Origin: an uncultured Woeseiaceae bacterium
GTDB taxonomy: Bacteria > Pseudomonadota > Gammaproteobacteria > Steroidobacterales > Woeseiaceae
DNA length: 45,859 bases
NCBI GenBank assembly: GCA_905480215.1
Contig: CAJQPL010000018.1
Coordinates: forward strand, 1-45,859
Direction of reading: 5' to 3'
Below the pieces are notes generated by a model. The model was not told the DNA's origin and made no database searches. It saw nothing but the letters and a program-made list of their open reading frames with translations. Made by a program: the position numbers and the translations under genes. Positions 1 through 8,927 of this stretch are shown here, piece by piece. Within the stretch, counting starts at the first letter, position 1. Every line of letters starts with the position of its first letter.

Positions 1-555
1 GCGAGAACACAAGAGGTGCAGCAAAAAACTCACTCATTCGGCGCAAATTACAAAATGATCGGCGCGGCGGCTGTGCTGGGCTTATTCCTCGTCTTACAGA
101 TGATGCACCAATCGCGTGAAGCTTTGGCGACCATACCCGCGTTCAACAGTAGCGTAGGAAAAGTATACCGAGCGCTGGGACAACCTATTCAACCCGCTTG
201 GGACATTAGTGGCTGGCGCTTCGAAGCAACGACCAATAATACCGAGGGCGAAGATGCAGACGAACTCAGAGTATATTCGCGCATCGGCAACGAGTCGGAC
301 CGTCCATTACCCTATCCTTTAATCGGTATCTCGCTGACCGATCGATTCGAAGAAACAATTGGCAGTCGAATTCTTGATCCGGCCGAATACCTGCCGACCG
401 GTCTGGACCCGAGAGAGTTGGTTGATCCGGGTAACACCTTCGAGGCCCTGATAACGATCAAGTCAGCGACAGAAGCTGCGACCGGCTTCCGCTTGAAAGT
501 TTGCTACCGGCTGTCAGATCGGCAGCTACGCTGCGCTATTGATGACTTCAAATAG
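1..555 (+). CDS. DUF3426 membrane protein, C-terminal part (runs off left edge)
   Basis: The frame is open from base 1 with no stop upstream, so this is probably the tail of a longer gene. A GTG at 16 is only the first possible internal start. What is visible is one membrane segment (about residues 15-31 counted from that GTG) followed by an extracytoplasmic region with the feel of DUF3426: an ISGWRFEATTNN-type beta stretch, a central PLIGISLTDRF segment and a C-terminal FRLKVCYR strand. In gammaproteobacteria a zinc-ribbon/DUF3426 protein usually sits between prmA and dusB, and dusB follows here after 68 bases. The missing N-terminus should hold the zinc ribbon. The molecular role of this family is not established. 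Family assignment rests on context as much as on sequence. Confidence 0.7.
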   Translation, partial: ARTQEVQQKTHSFGANYKMIGAAAVLGLFLVLQMMHQSREALATIPAFNSSVGKVYRALGQPIQPAWDISGWRFEATTNNTEGEDADELRVYSRIGNESDRPLPYPLIGISLTDRFEETIGSRILDPAEYLPTGLDPRELVDPGNTFEALITIKSATEAATGFRLKVCYRLSDRQLRCAIDDFK

Positions 556-623
556 CGGCACAAGCTGTTAGCAAGGCACTTGTTTACAAAGAACTTGCGG
601 CCGCCCTGCGCTAGACTTTCAGC

Positions 624-1640
624 ATGTACTTAGCGCCGCTGAAAATAGGCCCCTACACGCTAGCAACCCCGCTTGTCCTCGCACCCATGGCGGGCGTAAC
701 AGATGCACCATTTCGGCGCATCTGCAGACGTTTCGGTGCCGGCATGACAACCTCAGAAATGACCACCGCGGATGTCAGTCTGTGGAATACACCTAAATCA
801 AGACACCGCCTTGATCTGGACCTCGACGCAGAGCCTGTGGCCGTACAAATCGCCGGGTCAGAGCCCGAGCAATTGGCACATGCCGCTGTCGCCTGCGTCG
901 CTCGGGGCGCGCAGATTATCGACATAAATATGGGCTGCCCGGCGAAAAAAGTATGTAAAAAACTCGCAGGGTCCGCGTTGTTGCAGGACGAGGCACTGGT
1001 TGCAGCCATACTTGCAGCAGTGGTGGCTGCAGTGACAGTGCCTGTGACGCTGAAAATTCGGACTGGTTGGGATACGGCGCATCGCAACGCCGAGCATATC
1101 GCCCGCATTGCCGAAGATGCGGGCATCCAGTCGCTGGCCGTTCACGGACGAACTCGCGCATGCCGCTACAAAGGTGAGGCAGAGTACGAAACGATTTCAC
1201 GCGTGAAGCAGGCAGTCGAAATTCCCGTGATCGCCAATGGCGACATCACCACGGTCGAGAAGTCGCTTGAAGTATTACGTCTAACGAATTGCGATGGCTT
1301 GATGATCGGCCGAGGGGCACAGGGGCGTCCATGGATCTTTCGCGAGCTTGGACGAGTTCTAAATCCCGAGCAGGAAAACCTGCCGCTGGATAAATACGAA
1401 TTGCGTGATATTATGCTCGACCACTTGAGCGAATTACATCGGTTCTATGGGGATTTAACCGGGGTTCGAGTGGCTCGAAAACATCTAACCTGGTATTGCA
1501 ACAGTCTTGCAAACGCCGACGATTTTCGTCACCGGGTAGTGCGAGTTGAAAGTGCTTCAGAGCAAATCAGTTTGACAAAGAACTATTTTGATCGAGAGGG
1601 CGGCGATCGAAAGCACGAAGAAGATTCTTTGGCGGCGTAA
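624..1640 (+). CDS. dusB: tRNA-dihydrouridine synthase B
   Basis: This is an FMN-dependent enzyme that reduces specific uridines in the tRNA D-loop to dihydrouridine, using NADPH. The 338-residue protein is about the usual length (E. coli DusB is 321). The N-terminal TIM barrel opens with LAPMAGVTDAPFRR, the FMN-binding start of Dus proteins. The catalytic loop NMGCPAKKV has its cysteine at residue 105. HGRTRACRYKGEAEY and IPVIANGDI are further family blocks. CRYKGEAEY and NMGCPAKKV.KKLAGSALL favour DusB over DusA or DusC. It starts at ATG 624 after a weak ribosome site, and fis follows 62 bases after its stop, the classic dusB-fis arrangement. Confidence 0.95.
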   Translation: MYLAPLKIGPYTLATPLVLAPMAGVTDAPFRRICRRFGAGMTTSEMTTADVSLWNTPKSRHRLDLDLDAEPVAVQIAGSEPEQLAHAAVACVARGAQIIDINMGCPAKKVCKKLAGSALLQDEALVAAILAAVVAAVTVPVTLKIRTGWDTAHRNAEHIARIAEDAGIQSLAVHGRTRACRYKGEAEYETISRVKQAVEIPVIANGDITTVEKSLEVLRLTNCDGLMIGRGAQGRPWIFRELGRVLNPEQENLPLDKYELRDIMLDHLSELHRFYGDLTGVRVARKHLTWYCNSLANADDFRHRVVRVESASEQISLTKNYFDREGGDRKHEEDSLAA

Positions 1641-1702
1641 TGTTCATGAAGTTTTGGGAGTAGAGCTCGCTTGACGAGCACGAGAATCAGGACTTAGCAA
1701 AC

Positions 1703-1981
1703 GTGGTAAACAACAATAATAAGAACGACGCGCTAGTGTCGAAAAAGGGCAGGAAACCGCTTTGCCAGCATACAGAAGATGCACTTGATCAATATTTCAC
1801 GACACTCAATGGCGACCGCCCTGGAGAGTTGTACGATCTCGTAATCGGCGAAGTTGAACGCCCCCTTTTCAAAGCTGTTATGGACTACACGTGTGGCAAT
1901 CAGAGCGAGGCTGCCGGTATTCTTGGCATAAACCGGGGTACATTGCGCAAGAAGCTAAGGACTTATTCTCTCATTCGTTGA
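1703..1981 (+). CDS. fis: DNA-binding protein Fis
   Basis: Fis is a nucleoid-associated homodimer that bends DNA and regulates rRNA, tRNA and growth-phase genes. The product is 92 residues, against 98 in E. coli. The C-terminal helix-turn-helix (about residues 66-92: NQSEAAGILGINRGTLRKKL) is nearly identical to the known Fis DNA-recognition region. The N-terminal arm is rich in polar residues and is less conserved. The start is a GTG with AGGA at 1689-1692, 10 bases ahead. It lies directly downstream of dusB, as in enteric bacteria, where both are co-transcribed from a growth-rate-controlled promoter; here the gap to dusB is 62 bases. Confidence 0.93.
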   Translation: MVNNNNKNDALVSKKGRKPLCQHTEDALDQYFTTLNGDRPGELYDLVIGEVERPLFKAVMDYTCGNQSEAAGILGINRGTLRKKLRTYSLIR

Positions 1982-2023
1982 TGCAAGTGCAGACTTGCCA
2001 GCACTTTTCTTCCAGGTGACTTA

Positions 2024-3574
2024 ATGTTCAATGTAAGACGCGCTCTGGTCAGTGTTTCTGACAAGCGCGGTTTGATCCCATTTGTTTCAGGGCTTGCCGA
2101 GCTTGGCGTCGAAGTACTTTCAACAGGTGGTACCTGCCGGCAACTTCGAGATGCCGGCCTCGAAGTCATCGAGGTCTCTGAGAAAACCGGATTTCCTGAG
2201 ATCATGGATGGCCGCGTTAAAACTTTGCACCCAATTATTCATGGCGGTCTTCTGGGGCGACGCGGCACAGACGAAGCCGTCATGGAAGAACATGGCATCG
2301 AAGCTATCGATTTGCTGGTCGTCAATCTGTATCCATTCGAGCAAACGATAGCGCGCGACGATGCGACCATCGAAGACGCGATTGAAAACATCGACATAGG
2401 TGGCCCCGCAATGATTCGTGCAGCGTCAAAAAATCATGACGGTGTTGCGGTCATAGTCGAACCCGACGACTACAATGCTGTCCTTGAGGATCTCCGCAGT
2501 AACGCGCTATCAATCGAATCCAGGCGCAGACTCGCGGCAAAAGCCTATGCACACACCGCGAGTTACGATACGGCTATTACAAAATACTTATCACAATCAC
2601 TGCGCGACGATGCGCTTGGACAGCGCTTCTTATATTCGGGGTGTTTGTCGGAAAAACTTCGCTACGGTGAGAATCCGCATCAGCAAGCAGCGTTCTATGT
2701 CGATCAGCAAGCGCCCGCAGGGTCACTGGCTGCGGCTAAACAGCTACAAGGCAAGGCGCTGTCGTACAACAATATCGCAGACAGCGATGCGGCTCTTGAA
2801 TGCGTCAAGCAGTTCGCGGAACCTGCCTGTGTCATAGTGAAGCACGCGAATCCCTGCGGCGTTGCCGTTGCCAGCAATATCCTCGAAGCTTACGACAAGG
2901 CGTTCAAAACAGACCCAACGTCGGCTTTCGGCGGCATTATCGCCTTCAACCGACCGCTCGATACCAAAACCGCGGAACTCATCGTGGTACGGCAGTTTGT
3001 TGAAGTCATCGTCGCACCCGAAATTAACGCCGAGGCCGCAACAATCGTAGCTGCGAAGAAGAACGTCCGAGTTCTCGAGACTGGCACCTGGCCCACGGCC
3101 AACGCGCCCGGCTATGACTTCAAAAAAGTTTCCGGCGGCCTGCTGGTACAAAGCACCGATCTTGGCGTCATTACAGAGAGCGACCTTAAGGTCGTGTCGG
3201 ATCTCGCACCCACAGCCGCGCAGATTGAGGACATGCTGTTCGCGTGGACTGTGGTCAAGTATGTGAAGTCCAATGCCATCATCTTTTGCAAAGACAGAAT
3301 GACTATCGGTGTCGGCGCTGGGCAGATGAGTCGCGTTTACAGCACCCGTATCGCAGCCATCAAGGCAGCCGACGAAAATCTCAGTATCGCGGGTTCTGTC
3401 ATAGCATCAGATGCGTTCTTCCCGTTCAGAGATGGCATAGATGCCGCGGCAGAAACCGGAATATCCGCAATCATTCAGCCCGGCGGCTCCATGCGTGATG
3501 ATGAAGTTATCGCTGCGGCAAACGAACACGGCTTAGCCATGTTATTTACAGGCATGCGTCACTTTCGTCATTGA
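2024..3574 (+). CDS. purH: Bifunctional AICAR transformylase / IMP cyclohydrolase
   Basis: PurH catalyses the last two steps of de novo purine synthesis: formylation of AICAR with 10-formyl-THF, then ring closure to IMP. The 516-residue length is standard. The N-terminal cyclohydrolase (MGS-like) domain covers about residues 1-190 and includes [11 protein letters not shown] and the [16 protein letters not shown] block. The C-terminal transformylase domain carries KHANPCGVA near residue 273, with the catalytic Lys-His pair, as well as [18 protein letters not shown] and the terminal GMRHFRH. It starts at ATG 2024 after CCAGGTGACTTA. Its TGA stop lies in the purD ribosome site, which suggests coupled translation. 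Confidence 0.97.
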   Translation: MFNVRRALVSVSDKRGLIPFVSGLAELGVEVLSTGGTCRQLRDAGLEVIEVSEKTGFPEIMDGRVKTLHPIIHGGLLGRRGTDEAVMEEHGIEAIDLLVVNLYPFEQTIARDDATIEDAIENIDIGGPAMIRAASKNHDGVAVIVEPDDYNAVLEDLRSNALSIESRRRLAAKAYAHTASYDTAITKYLSQSLRDDALGQRFLYSGCLSEKLRYGENPHQQAAFYVDQQAPAGSLAAAKQLQGKALSYNNIADSDAALECVKQFAEPACVIVKHANPCGVAVASNILEAYDKAFKTDPTSAFGGIIAFNRPLDTKTAELIVVRQFVEVIVAPEINAEAATIVAAKKNVRVLETGTWPTANAPGYDFKKVSGGLLVQSTDLGVITESDLKVVSDLAPTAAQIEDMLFAWTVVKYVKSNAIIFCKDRMTIGVGAGQMSRVYSTRIAAIKAADENLSIAGSVIASDAFFPFRDGIDAAAETGISAIIQPGGSMRDDEVIAAANEHGLAMLFTGMRHFRH

Positions 3575-3589
3575 GGTAGTTTGAGCGCT

Positions 3590-4876
3590 ATGAAAGTCCT
3601 TATTATCGGCAATGGTGGTCGCGAACACGCGCTGGCGTGGAAATGTGCGCAGTCTGAGGACGTCGTTGAAGTCCTGGTTGCGCCGGGCAATGCGGGTACT
3701 GCGGGGGAGCACAAAGTGCGCAATGTTGCGCTGGCTGCTGATGATATCGAAGCATTGGCGGCGTTCGCGCAGGGAGAGTCCGTAGCGCTAACCATAATTG
3801 GACCAGAAGCACCTTTAGTTGCTGGCATTGTGGATCGCTTCGACGAGCTTGGGCTGCCTTGCTTCGGACCGAGTGCTGCCGCTGCCCAGCTGGAAGGTTC
3901 GAAAGCGTTCACCAAGGACTTTCTGGCGCGTCATGATATTCCGACGGCGGCCTATCAGAACTTCACCGATCTCGACGCCGCATTGAGCTACATTCGCGAA
4001 CAGGGTGCACCGATAGTAATTAAAGCCGACGGGCTCGCTGCGGGTAAGGGCGTGATCGTTGCGACAAGCCTGGCAGAAGCCGAAGCCGCGGCTACCGATA
4101 TGCTCGCCGGCGGTAGTTTTGGAGACGCTGGGGCGCGCATCGTTGTCGAGGAATTTCTCGATGGCGAAGAAGCCAGTTTTATTATTGTGACCGATGGCAC
4201 AACGATCCTGCCACTAGCGACATCACAAGACCACAAGGCGCGCGATGAAGGCGACTCCGGCCCCAATACAGGCGGTATGGGAGCGTACTCTCCTGCGCCT
4301 GTAGTAACGCCAGCAATTGAGCAACGCATCATGGGTGAGGTCATTCGCCCTACGCTCAGCGGCATGCAGGCAGACGGTCATCCTTACTTAGGGTTTCTCT
4401 ATGCCGGGCTAATGATCATGGCGGATGGGACACCGAAGGTTATCGAGTTTAATTGCCGACTTGGCGATCCCGAGACACAACCGATTCTGGCGAGACTGCG
4501 TTCCAGCCTGACTGATATTTGTGCGGCAACGCTCGATGGCTCACTTTCCGAGCAGACAGCACAATGGGATTCACGCGCCGCGCTAGGCGTCGTGCTTGCT
4601 GCAGGCGGTTATCCACACGACTACGACAAAGGTCACCCCATTAGTGGTCTCGAGGATGCCGATGGCGACGCACAGAAAGTTTTTCATGCCGGCACAACTA
4701 TCAACGGCGGAGATATTGTTACTAGTGGCGGGCGTGTGCTTTGCGTCGTCGGACTGGGTGACTCTGTCGCCATAGCTGCGAGCAACGCGTATCGATCGGT
4801 CGACAAGATTCACTGGCAAGATGTTTATTGCCGTCGCGACATTGGCCACCGCGCTATCGCCCGCGAGCGAGGTTAA
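3590..4876 (+). CDS. purD: Phosphoribosylamine-glycine ligase
   Basis: PurD (GARS) is an ATP-grasp enzyme joining phosphoribosylamine and glycine in the second step of purine synthesis. The protein opens with MKVLIIGNGGREHALAWK, almost the same as E. coli PurD. That is why ATG 3590 is preferred over an upstream in-frame TTG at 3581, which lies only 3 bases from the GAGGT ribosome site at 3573-3577. ATP-grasp features include VIKADGLAAGKGV, VEEFLDGEEASF, the SQDHKARDEGDSGPNTGGMG block and the metal-binding EFNCRLGDPETQ. The length is 428 residues. It sits 15 bases after purH and 5 bases before moeA. Confidence 0.96.
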   Translation: MKVLIIGNGGREHALAWKCAQSEDVVEVLVAPGNAGTAGEHKVRNVALAADDIEALAAFAQGESVALTIIGPEAPLVAGIVDRFDELGLPCFGPSAAAAQLEGSKAFTKDFLARHDIPTAAYQNFTDLDAALSYIREQGAPIVIKADGLAAGKGVIVATSLAEAEAAATDMLAGGSFGDAGARIVVEEFLDGEEASFIIVTDGTTILPLATSQDHKARDEGDSGPNTGGMGAYSPAPVVTPAIEQRIMGEVIRPTLSGMQADGHPYLGFLYAGLMIMADGTPKVIEFNCRLGDPETQPILARLRSSLTDICAATLDGSLSEQTAQWDSRAALGVVLAAGGYPHDYDKGHPISGLEDADGDAQKVFHAGTTINGGDIVTSGGRVLCVVGLGDSVAIAASNAYRSVDKIHWQDVYCRRDIGHRAIARERG

Positions 4877-4881
4877 TTGCC

Positions 4882-6102
4882 ATGCTAACGACCGCTGCAG
4901 CGCTTGAGGCGGTTCTTGCTGCCGTTTCAAGCAGCCCGACAGAAACTATTGACGTGGCGACGGCTACCGGACGCGTATTGCGACAAGTCATCCGCGCAGA
5001 GCGAGACCAACCGCCGTTCGATCGAGTAACGATGGACGGCATTGCGTTTTCATTTTCCGATTATGACCTTTCCGAAGACAATAAGAATCGATACACCCTC
5101 CCAATTCAGGCGATGCAAGCCGCGGGCGACAAGGTTGTAACGCTTGAAAGCGGACATTGCATCGAGATAATGACCGGCGCTGCACTGCCGGAAAACGCCG
5201 ACTGCATCGTGCCGGTGGAACGCATTACCGTCGTAGACGGCAATGCCAAGATCGACTCAGAGTACGAAGTAAAGAAAGGTCGATTTGTCCATCCGCGCGG
5301 TAGCGATTACGCAAAGGGTGCGCACTTGCTGACTGCCGGCAAAGTTATTTCGCCGCTCGACATCGCTGTAATTGCATCCTGCGGTATAACCGAGCTTGAA
5401 GTTGCCACCGACCCGCTTGTTCGAGTGATTTCGACTGGCAACGAATTGGTCGCTGCCGGACAGCCTATCGAAGCGCATCAGATTCGACTCTCGAATGGAC
5501 CAGCACTCGTATCCTTGCTCGGGAGTCACGGATATAGGCGTGTCGAACACGATCACATTGTTGATGATGTCGATACCTTACGCGAAAGACTGCGGCAGCA
5601 TCTTCAGGAGGCCAGCGTTTTGGTCTTAAGTGGTGGTGTGTCGATGGGCAAGGCCGACTACGTACCCGAGGTTCTCGCAGAGCTGGACGTTGAGGTCATT
5701 TTTCATAAAATCAGCCAGCGCCCTGGCAAGCCTATGTGGTTCGGAAAAGGGCCGCGAGGCCAACTGGTATTCGCCCTACCGGGCAATCCCGTATCTGCGC
5801 TTGTCTGCTGCCGTCAGTACGTTATTTCGGCCCTGAAAGAGGCGTCCGCTGCGAGCAAAAATCCACCGCAATTTGCCGCGCTCGCATCGGACGTGTCATT
5901 CAAACCATCGTTGACCTGCTTTCAACCGGTGAAGCTATTCTCTAACGCTGCCGGCCAGACTATCGCTATGCCTGTGAAGACCAACACTTCCGGAGACTTC
6001 GCCTCATTATCGGCGACTGACGGCTATGTGGAATTAGCTAAAGACCAAACTGAGTTTCCAGCAGGCTCGGCAACAGTGCTGCGCCGATGGATTGTCGACT
6101 GA
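4882..6102 (+). CDS. moeA: Molybdopterin molybdenumtransferase
   Basis: MoeA inserts molybdate into adenylylated molybdopterin in the last step of Mo-cofactor synthesis. The 406-residue product shows the family order: an N-terminal domain with RAERDQPPFDRVTMDG, MTGAALPENADCIVPVE and HPRGSDYAKG, then the MogA-like domain with STGNELV, SNGPALVSLL and VLSGGVSMGKADYV, FALPGNPVSALVC, and a beta C-terminal domain. ATG 4882 was chosen because GAGG at 4869-4872 precedes it and it begins right after purD; an upstream in-frame start would overlap purD. E. coli MoeA has 411 residues. Its position behind purD is unusual, since moeA is normally with moeB or moaCB. Confidence 0.93.
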   Translation: MLTTAAALEAVLAAVSSSPTETIDVATATGRVLRQVIRAERDQPPFDRVTMDGIAFSFSDYDLSEDNKNRYTLPIQAMQAAGDKVVTLESGHCIEIMTGAALPENADCIVPVERITVVDGNAKIDSEYEVKKGRFVHPRGSDYAKGAHLLTAGKVISPLDIAVIASCGITELEVATDPLVRVISTGNELVAAGQPIEAHQIRLSNGPALVSLLGSHGYRRVEHDHIVDDVDTLRERLRQHLQEASVLVLSGGVSMGKADYVPEVLAELDVEVIFHKISQRPGKPMWFGKGPRGQLVFALPGNPVSALVCCRQYVISALKEASAASKNPPQFAALASDVSFKPSLTCFQPVKLFSNAAGQTIAMPVKTNTSGDFASLSATDGYVELAKDQTEFPAGSATVLRRWIVD

Positions 6103-6127
6103 TATCGAAACAGGGTAATCTGAGCGC

Positions 6128-6748
6128 ATGATATCTGCTGCCGAAGCACTTGATCGCCTTCGCGAAGGGAACCGCCGATTCGTCAATGGCGAAACCTTGG
6201 TCGATGCGAGTATCAGCCACCTGCAACGCCCTGATATGACCGCTGCGCAAAACCCGTTCGCGATCATATTGGCGTGTTCCGATTCGCGCGTGCCAACCGA
6301 ACTCATTTTCGATCAAGGCATCGGTGACCTATTCGTTATTCGGGTTGCTGGTAACGTGGTTGCGCCATCACAAATCGGCAGTATTGAATTCGCCGCTACC
6401 CAATTCGGAACAAAACTGGTGGTAGTTCTTGGCCACAGCAAATGCGGCGCAGTCATCGCGACATTGAATGAATTGGCCAAGCAAGAAAGCCATCGTTCGC
6501 CCAATCTGCGTGCGATTGTTGATCGCATTCGCCCGGCAGTCGAACCCACTTTGGCCGAACACAATGATGATGAGTTCGAACTTGTTATCGACAAAGCGGT
6601 ACGCGCCAATGTTGTCAGGTCGGTAGCTCGACTAGAGCACGGTTCTCAGATTGTCGAAAATCTCATCGAGCAGGGCGAATTGCAGGTTATTGGCGCAGAA
6701 TACTCCATTGAATCCGGCGAAATTGACTTCTTCGAAGCTCAGCAATGA
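6128..6748 (+). CDS. Beta-class carbonic anhydrase
   Basis: This is a zinc enzyme interconverting CO2 and bicarbonate in the cytoplasm. The 206-residue protein contains ACSDSRVP with zinc ligand Cys50 and the Asp52/Arg54 catalytic dyad, then GHSKCGAV with His103 and Cys106 as the remaining zinc ligands. VIRVAGNVV and the C-terminal beta strand that dimerises the family are also present. It lies 25 bases after moeA on the same strand and may be the last gene of the purHD-moeA transcript. It resembles Can/CynT-type enzymes, but there is no cyanase gene nearby, so a housekeeping bicarbonate supply for carboxylations, including purine synthesis, is the simpler reading. Confidence 0.93.
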   Translation: MISAAEALDRLREGNRRFVNGETLVDASISHLQRPDMTAAQNPFAIILACSDSRVPTELIFDQGIGDLFVIRVAGNVVAPSQIGSIEFAATQFGTKLVVVLGHSKCGAVIATLNELAKQESHRSPNLRAIVDRIRPAVEPTLAEHNDDEFELVIDKAVRANVVRSVARLEHGSQIVENLIEQGELQVIGAEYSIESGEIDFFEAQQ

Positions 6749-6778
6749 GTATTCCAAGGGGTCACTAGCACGGCAGAC

Positions 6779-6810
6779 AAGCCGATCTGGATGCAGATCG
6801 GCGATGGCTT
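6779..6810. terminator. Hairpin between convergent carbonic anhydrase and rho genes
   Basis: GCCGATCT (6781-6788) pairs perfectly with AGATCGGC (6795-6802) around a 6-base loop. A second, outer arm AAGCC/GGCTT (6779-6783 and 6806-6810) gives an alternative pairing. The structure sits 30 bases beyond the carbonic anhydrase stop and 68 bases beyond the rho stop, so it could act on both transcripts. No clean T-run follows on either strand, so intrinsic termination would be weak; it may instead be an RNA 3'-end stabiliser. Confidence 0.45.
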
Positions 6811-6877
6811 ATCTATCCCGCAAGGAAAACCTCAGCTGCCTTCACAGCAACTGACGAGAACCTGTCGGAATAGTTTC

Positions 6878-8314
6878 CTAGCGCTTCATTGCCTCGAAGA
6901 ACTGGGAGTTAGTCTTAGTGTCCTGTAACTTGCTTAGCAGGAAGTCAATTGCCGCAAGCTCATCCATCGGATGCAACACCTTGCGCAGTACCCACATCTT
7001 TTGCAGCTCGTCCGGATCGGTCAGATACTCTTCTTTTCGCGTGCCGGAACGATTGATATTGATGGCCGGGTAAATTCGTTTCTCAGCGATACGGCGATCC
7101 AGGTGGACTTCCATGTTGCCGGTACCCTTAAACTCTTCGTAAATCACTTCGTCCATCTTCGACCCGGTATCAACCAATGCGGTTGCGAGGATCGTCAGGC
7201 TACCGCCCTCTTCGATATTTCGCGCAGCACCAAAGAATCGCTTCGGTCTATGCAGGGCGTTCGCATCGACACCACCGGTCAGGACCTTGCCCGATGACGG
7301 TACGACGGTGTTATACGCCCGCGCCAAACGAGTAATAGAATCCAGAAGGATGACGACATCGCGCTTGTGCTCGACCAGGCGTTTGGCCTTCTCTATCACC
7401 ATGTCGGCGACTTGAACGTGACGACTCGCCGGCTCGTCAAAAGTCGATGAAACAACTTCGCCACGCACGGTACGTTCCATCTCCGTGACTTCCTCCGGCC
7501 GCTCATCAATGAGCAATACCATCAGATCCACTTCCGGATTATTCGCAACAATTGCCGACGCAATGTTCTGCAACAGCATTGTCTTACCCGCTTTCGGCGG
7601 CGATACGATCAGTCCGCGTTGGCCCTTGCCAATCGGTGCAACCATATCGATGATACGGGCTGTCAGATCTTCCGTACTGCCGTTGCCCTGCTCCAGGGTC
7701 AAACGATCCTGCGGAAACAGCGGCGTCAGATTCTCGAATAGAACCTTACTGCGCGCATTCTCGGGCGCATCGTGATTGATTTGCCCTACTTTGAGCAACG
7801 CAAAATAACGCTCGCCTTCCTTAGGCGGACGAATCAAACCCGAAACCGTATCACCGGTTCTTAGATTGAAGCGTCTTATTTGGCTCGGACTGACGTATAT
7901 GTCATCCGGGCCAGCAAGATAGGAGCTATCTGATGAACGCAGAAAGCCAAAGCCGTCCTGCAGTATCTCGAGCACTCCGTCGCCATAGATATCTTCGCCA
8001 TTCTTGGCGTGTTCCTTCAGGATCGAGAAGATGATGTCCTGCTTTCGCGCGCGCGCCATGTTCTCAACACCAAGCGACTCGCCCAGCTCAACCAACGCCG
8101 CTGCCGGACGGGATTTAAGCTCCGTCAGGTTCATGATATTTTTACTGGCTTCGAGTTGCTCGGGCGTTATTACCTCAAGCGAACCCTCATCGTCCGGATA
8201 TTCATTCTGCGGTGGACGGCGACGGCGACGGCGATTCGGATTGCCCTTACCTTTATTACCATTGCCCGACCGGTTGCTGTTCCGGGACTTTGATGGAACG
8301 TTTGTATTAGACAA
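6878..8314 (-). CDS. rho: Transcription termination factor Rho, with N-terminal extension
   Basis: Rho is the hexameric RNA-dependent ATPase that ends transcription and represses foreign and antisense transcripts. The core matches E. coli Rho closely: MNLTELKS helical start (about residue 62), the cold-shock RNA-binding fold [16 protein letters not shown]-loop [13 protein letters not shown], Walker [17 protein letters not shown], and the C-terminal ending [16 protein letters not shown]. Before it lies about 60 extra residues with a basic RRRRRRPP stretch and an acidic YPDDEG patch. The start is set at TTG 8314 ([10 protein letters not shown]...), just 10 bases after the trxA stop. An alternative is the internal ATG of MNLTELK, which would give the E. 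coli length. The longer frame reaches into trxA and was not used. Confidence 0.93.
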   Translation of the reverse strand: MSNTNVPSKSRNSNRSGNGNKGKGNPNRRRRRRPPQNEYPDDEGSLEVITPEQLEASKNIMNLTELKSRPAAALVELGESLGVENMARARKQDIIFSILKEHAKNGEDIYGDGVLEILQDGFGFLRSSDSSYLAGPDDIYVSPSQIRRFNLRTGDTVSGLIRPPKEGERYFALLKVGQINHDAPENARSKVLFENLTPLFPQDRLTLEQGNGSTEDLTARIIDMVAPIGKGQRGLIVSPPKAGKTMLLQNIASAIVANNPEVDLMVLLIDERPEEVTEMERTVRGEVVSSTFDEPASRHVQVADMVIEKAKRLVEHKRDVVILLDSITRLARAYNTVVPSSGKVLTGGVDANALHRPKRFFGAARNIEEGGSLTILATALVDTGSKMDEVIYEEFKGTGNMEVHLDRRIAEKRIYPAININRSGTRKEEYLTDPDELQKMWVLRKVLHPMDELAAIDFLLSKLQDTKTNSQFFEAMKR

Positions 8315-8324
8315 GAATTTTCTC

Positions 8325-8651
8325 TCAGATATTAGTGTCGATGAACTCTGCCAATTGGGACTTTGACATTGCACCGAGTTTTTGTGCCTGAACGGCACCG
8401 TCTTTGACCAGGATCAAAGTAGGAATGCTGCGGATGCCGAACTTCTGTGCTGTGTTCGGGTTCTCATCCACATTAAGTTTAACGATAGCGAGTTTTTCCT
8501 CGTATTCGTCAGCTACTTCATCGAGCAGCGGTGCAATCATCTTGCACGGTCCGCACCATTCGGCCCAAAAGTCGATCAGTACAGGTTTTTCGTTGTTGGT
8601 TACGTCGGCATCAAAAGTACCGTCAGTGGTGTGCACGATCTTATCGCTCAC
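8325..8651 (-). CDS. trxA: Thioredoxin 1
   Basis: Thioredoxin is a cytoplasmic disulfide reductant for ribonucleotide reductase, PAPS reductase and many other partners. It is a 108-residue single-domain protein with the active site WCGPCK (Cys33 and Cys36), the cis-Pro segment IRSIPTL and the usual IDFWAEW strand. It starts at GTG 8651 with a strong GGAGGA site 8 bases away. It is followed after 10 bases by rho on the same strand and is divergent from rhlB, the same trxA-rho/rhlB layout as in enterics. Confidence 0.96.
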   Translation of the reverse strand: MSDKIVHTTDGTFDADVTNNEKPVLIDFWAEWCGPCKMIAPLLDEVADEYEEKLAIVKLNVDENPNTAQKFGIRSIPTLILVKDGAVQAQKLGAMSKSQLAEFIDTNI

Positions 8652-8927
8652 TGGCTACATCCTCCAAATGAAGTAAATACGTAAATAAAGTGGTTTTGTC
8701 CGTCGCCAGCCCCTCTGACAGTCGAACATTAGTAAAAACGTGATGACGCTGCCTCAACTATCAGGCACTATGTCGCAGCTTTGTTGCCGACTTTTTCCGG
8801 CTTCTTTCTGGATTCTTAGGAAAGCGAAACTAGCGGGTGCGACGGGTGTCGCGTCGAATTAGGGCAATTTGACCGCTTCGCGAGCCAATTTGCAAGCTTT
8901 TACCTCATTTTTTCTGGTTCTTATTTT

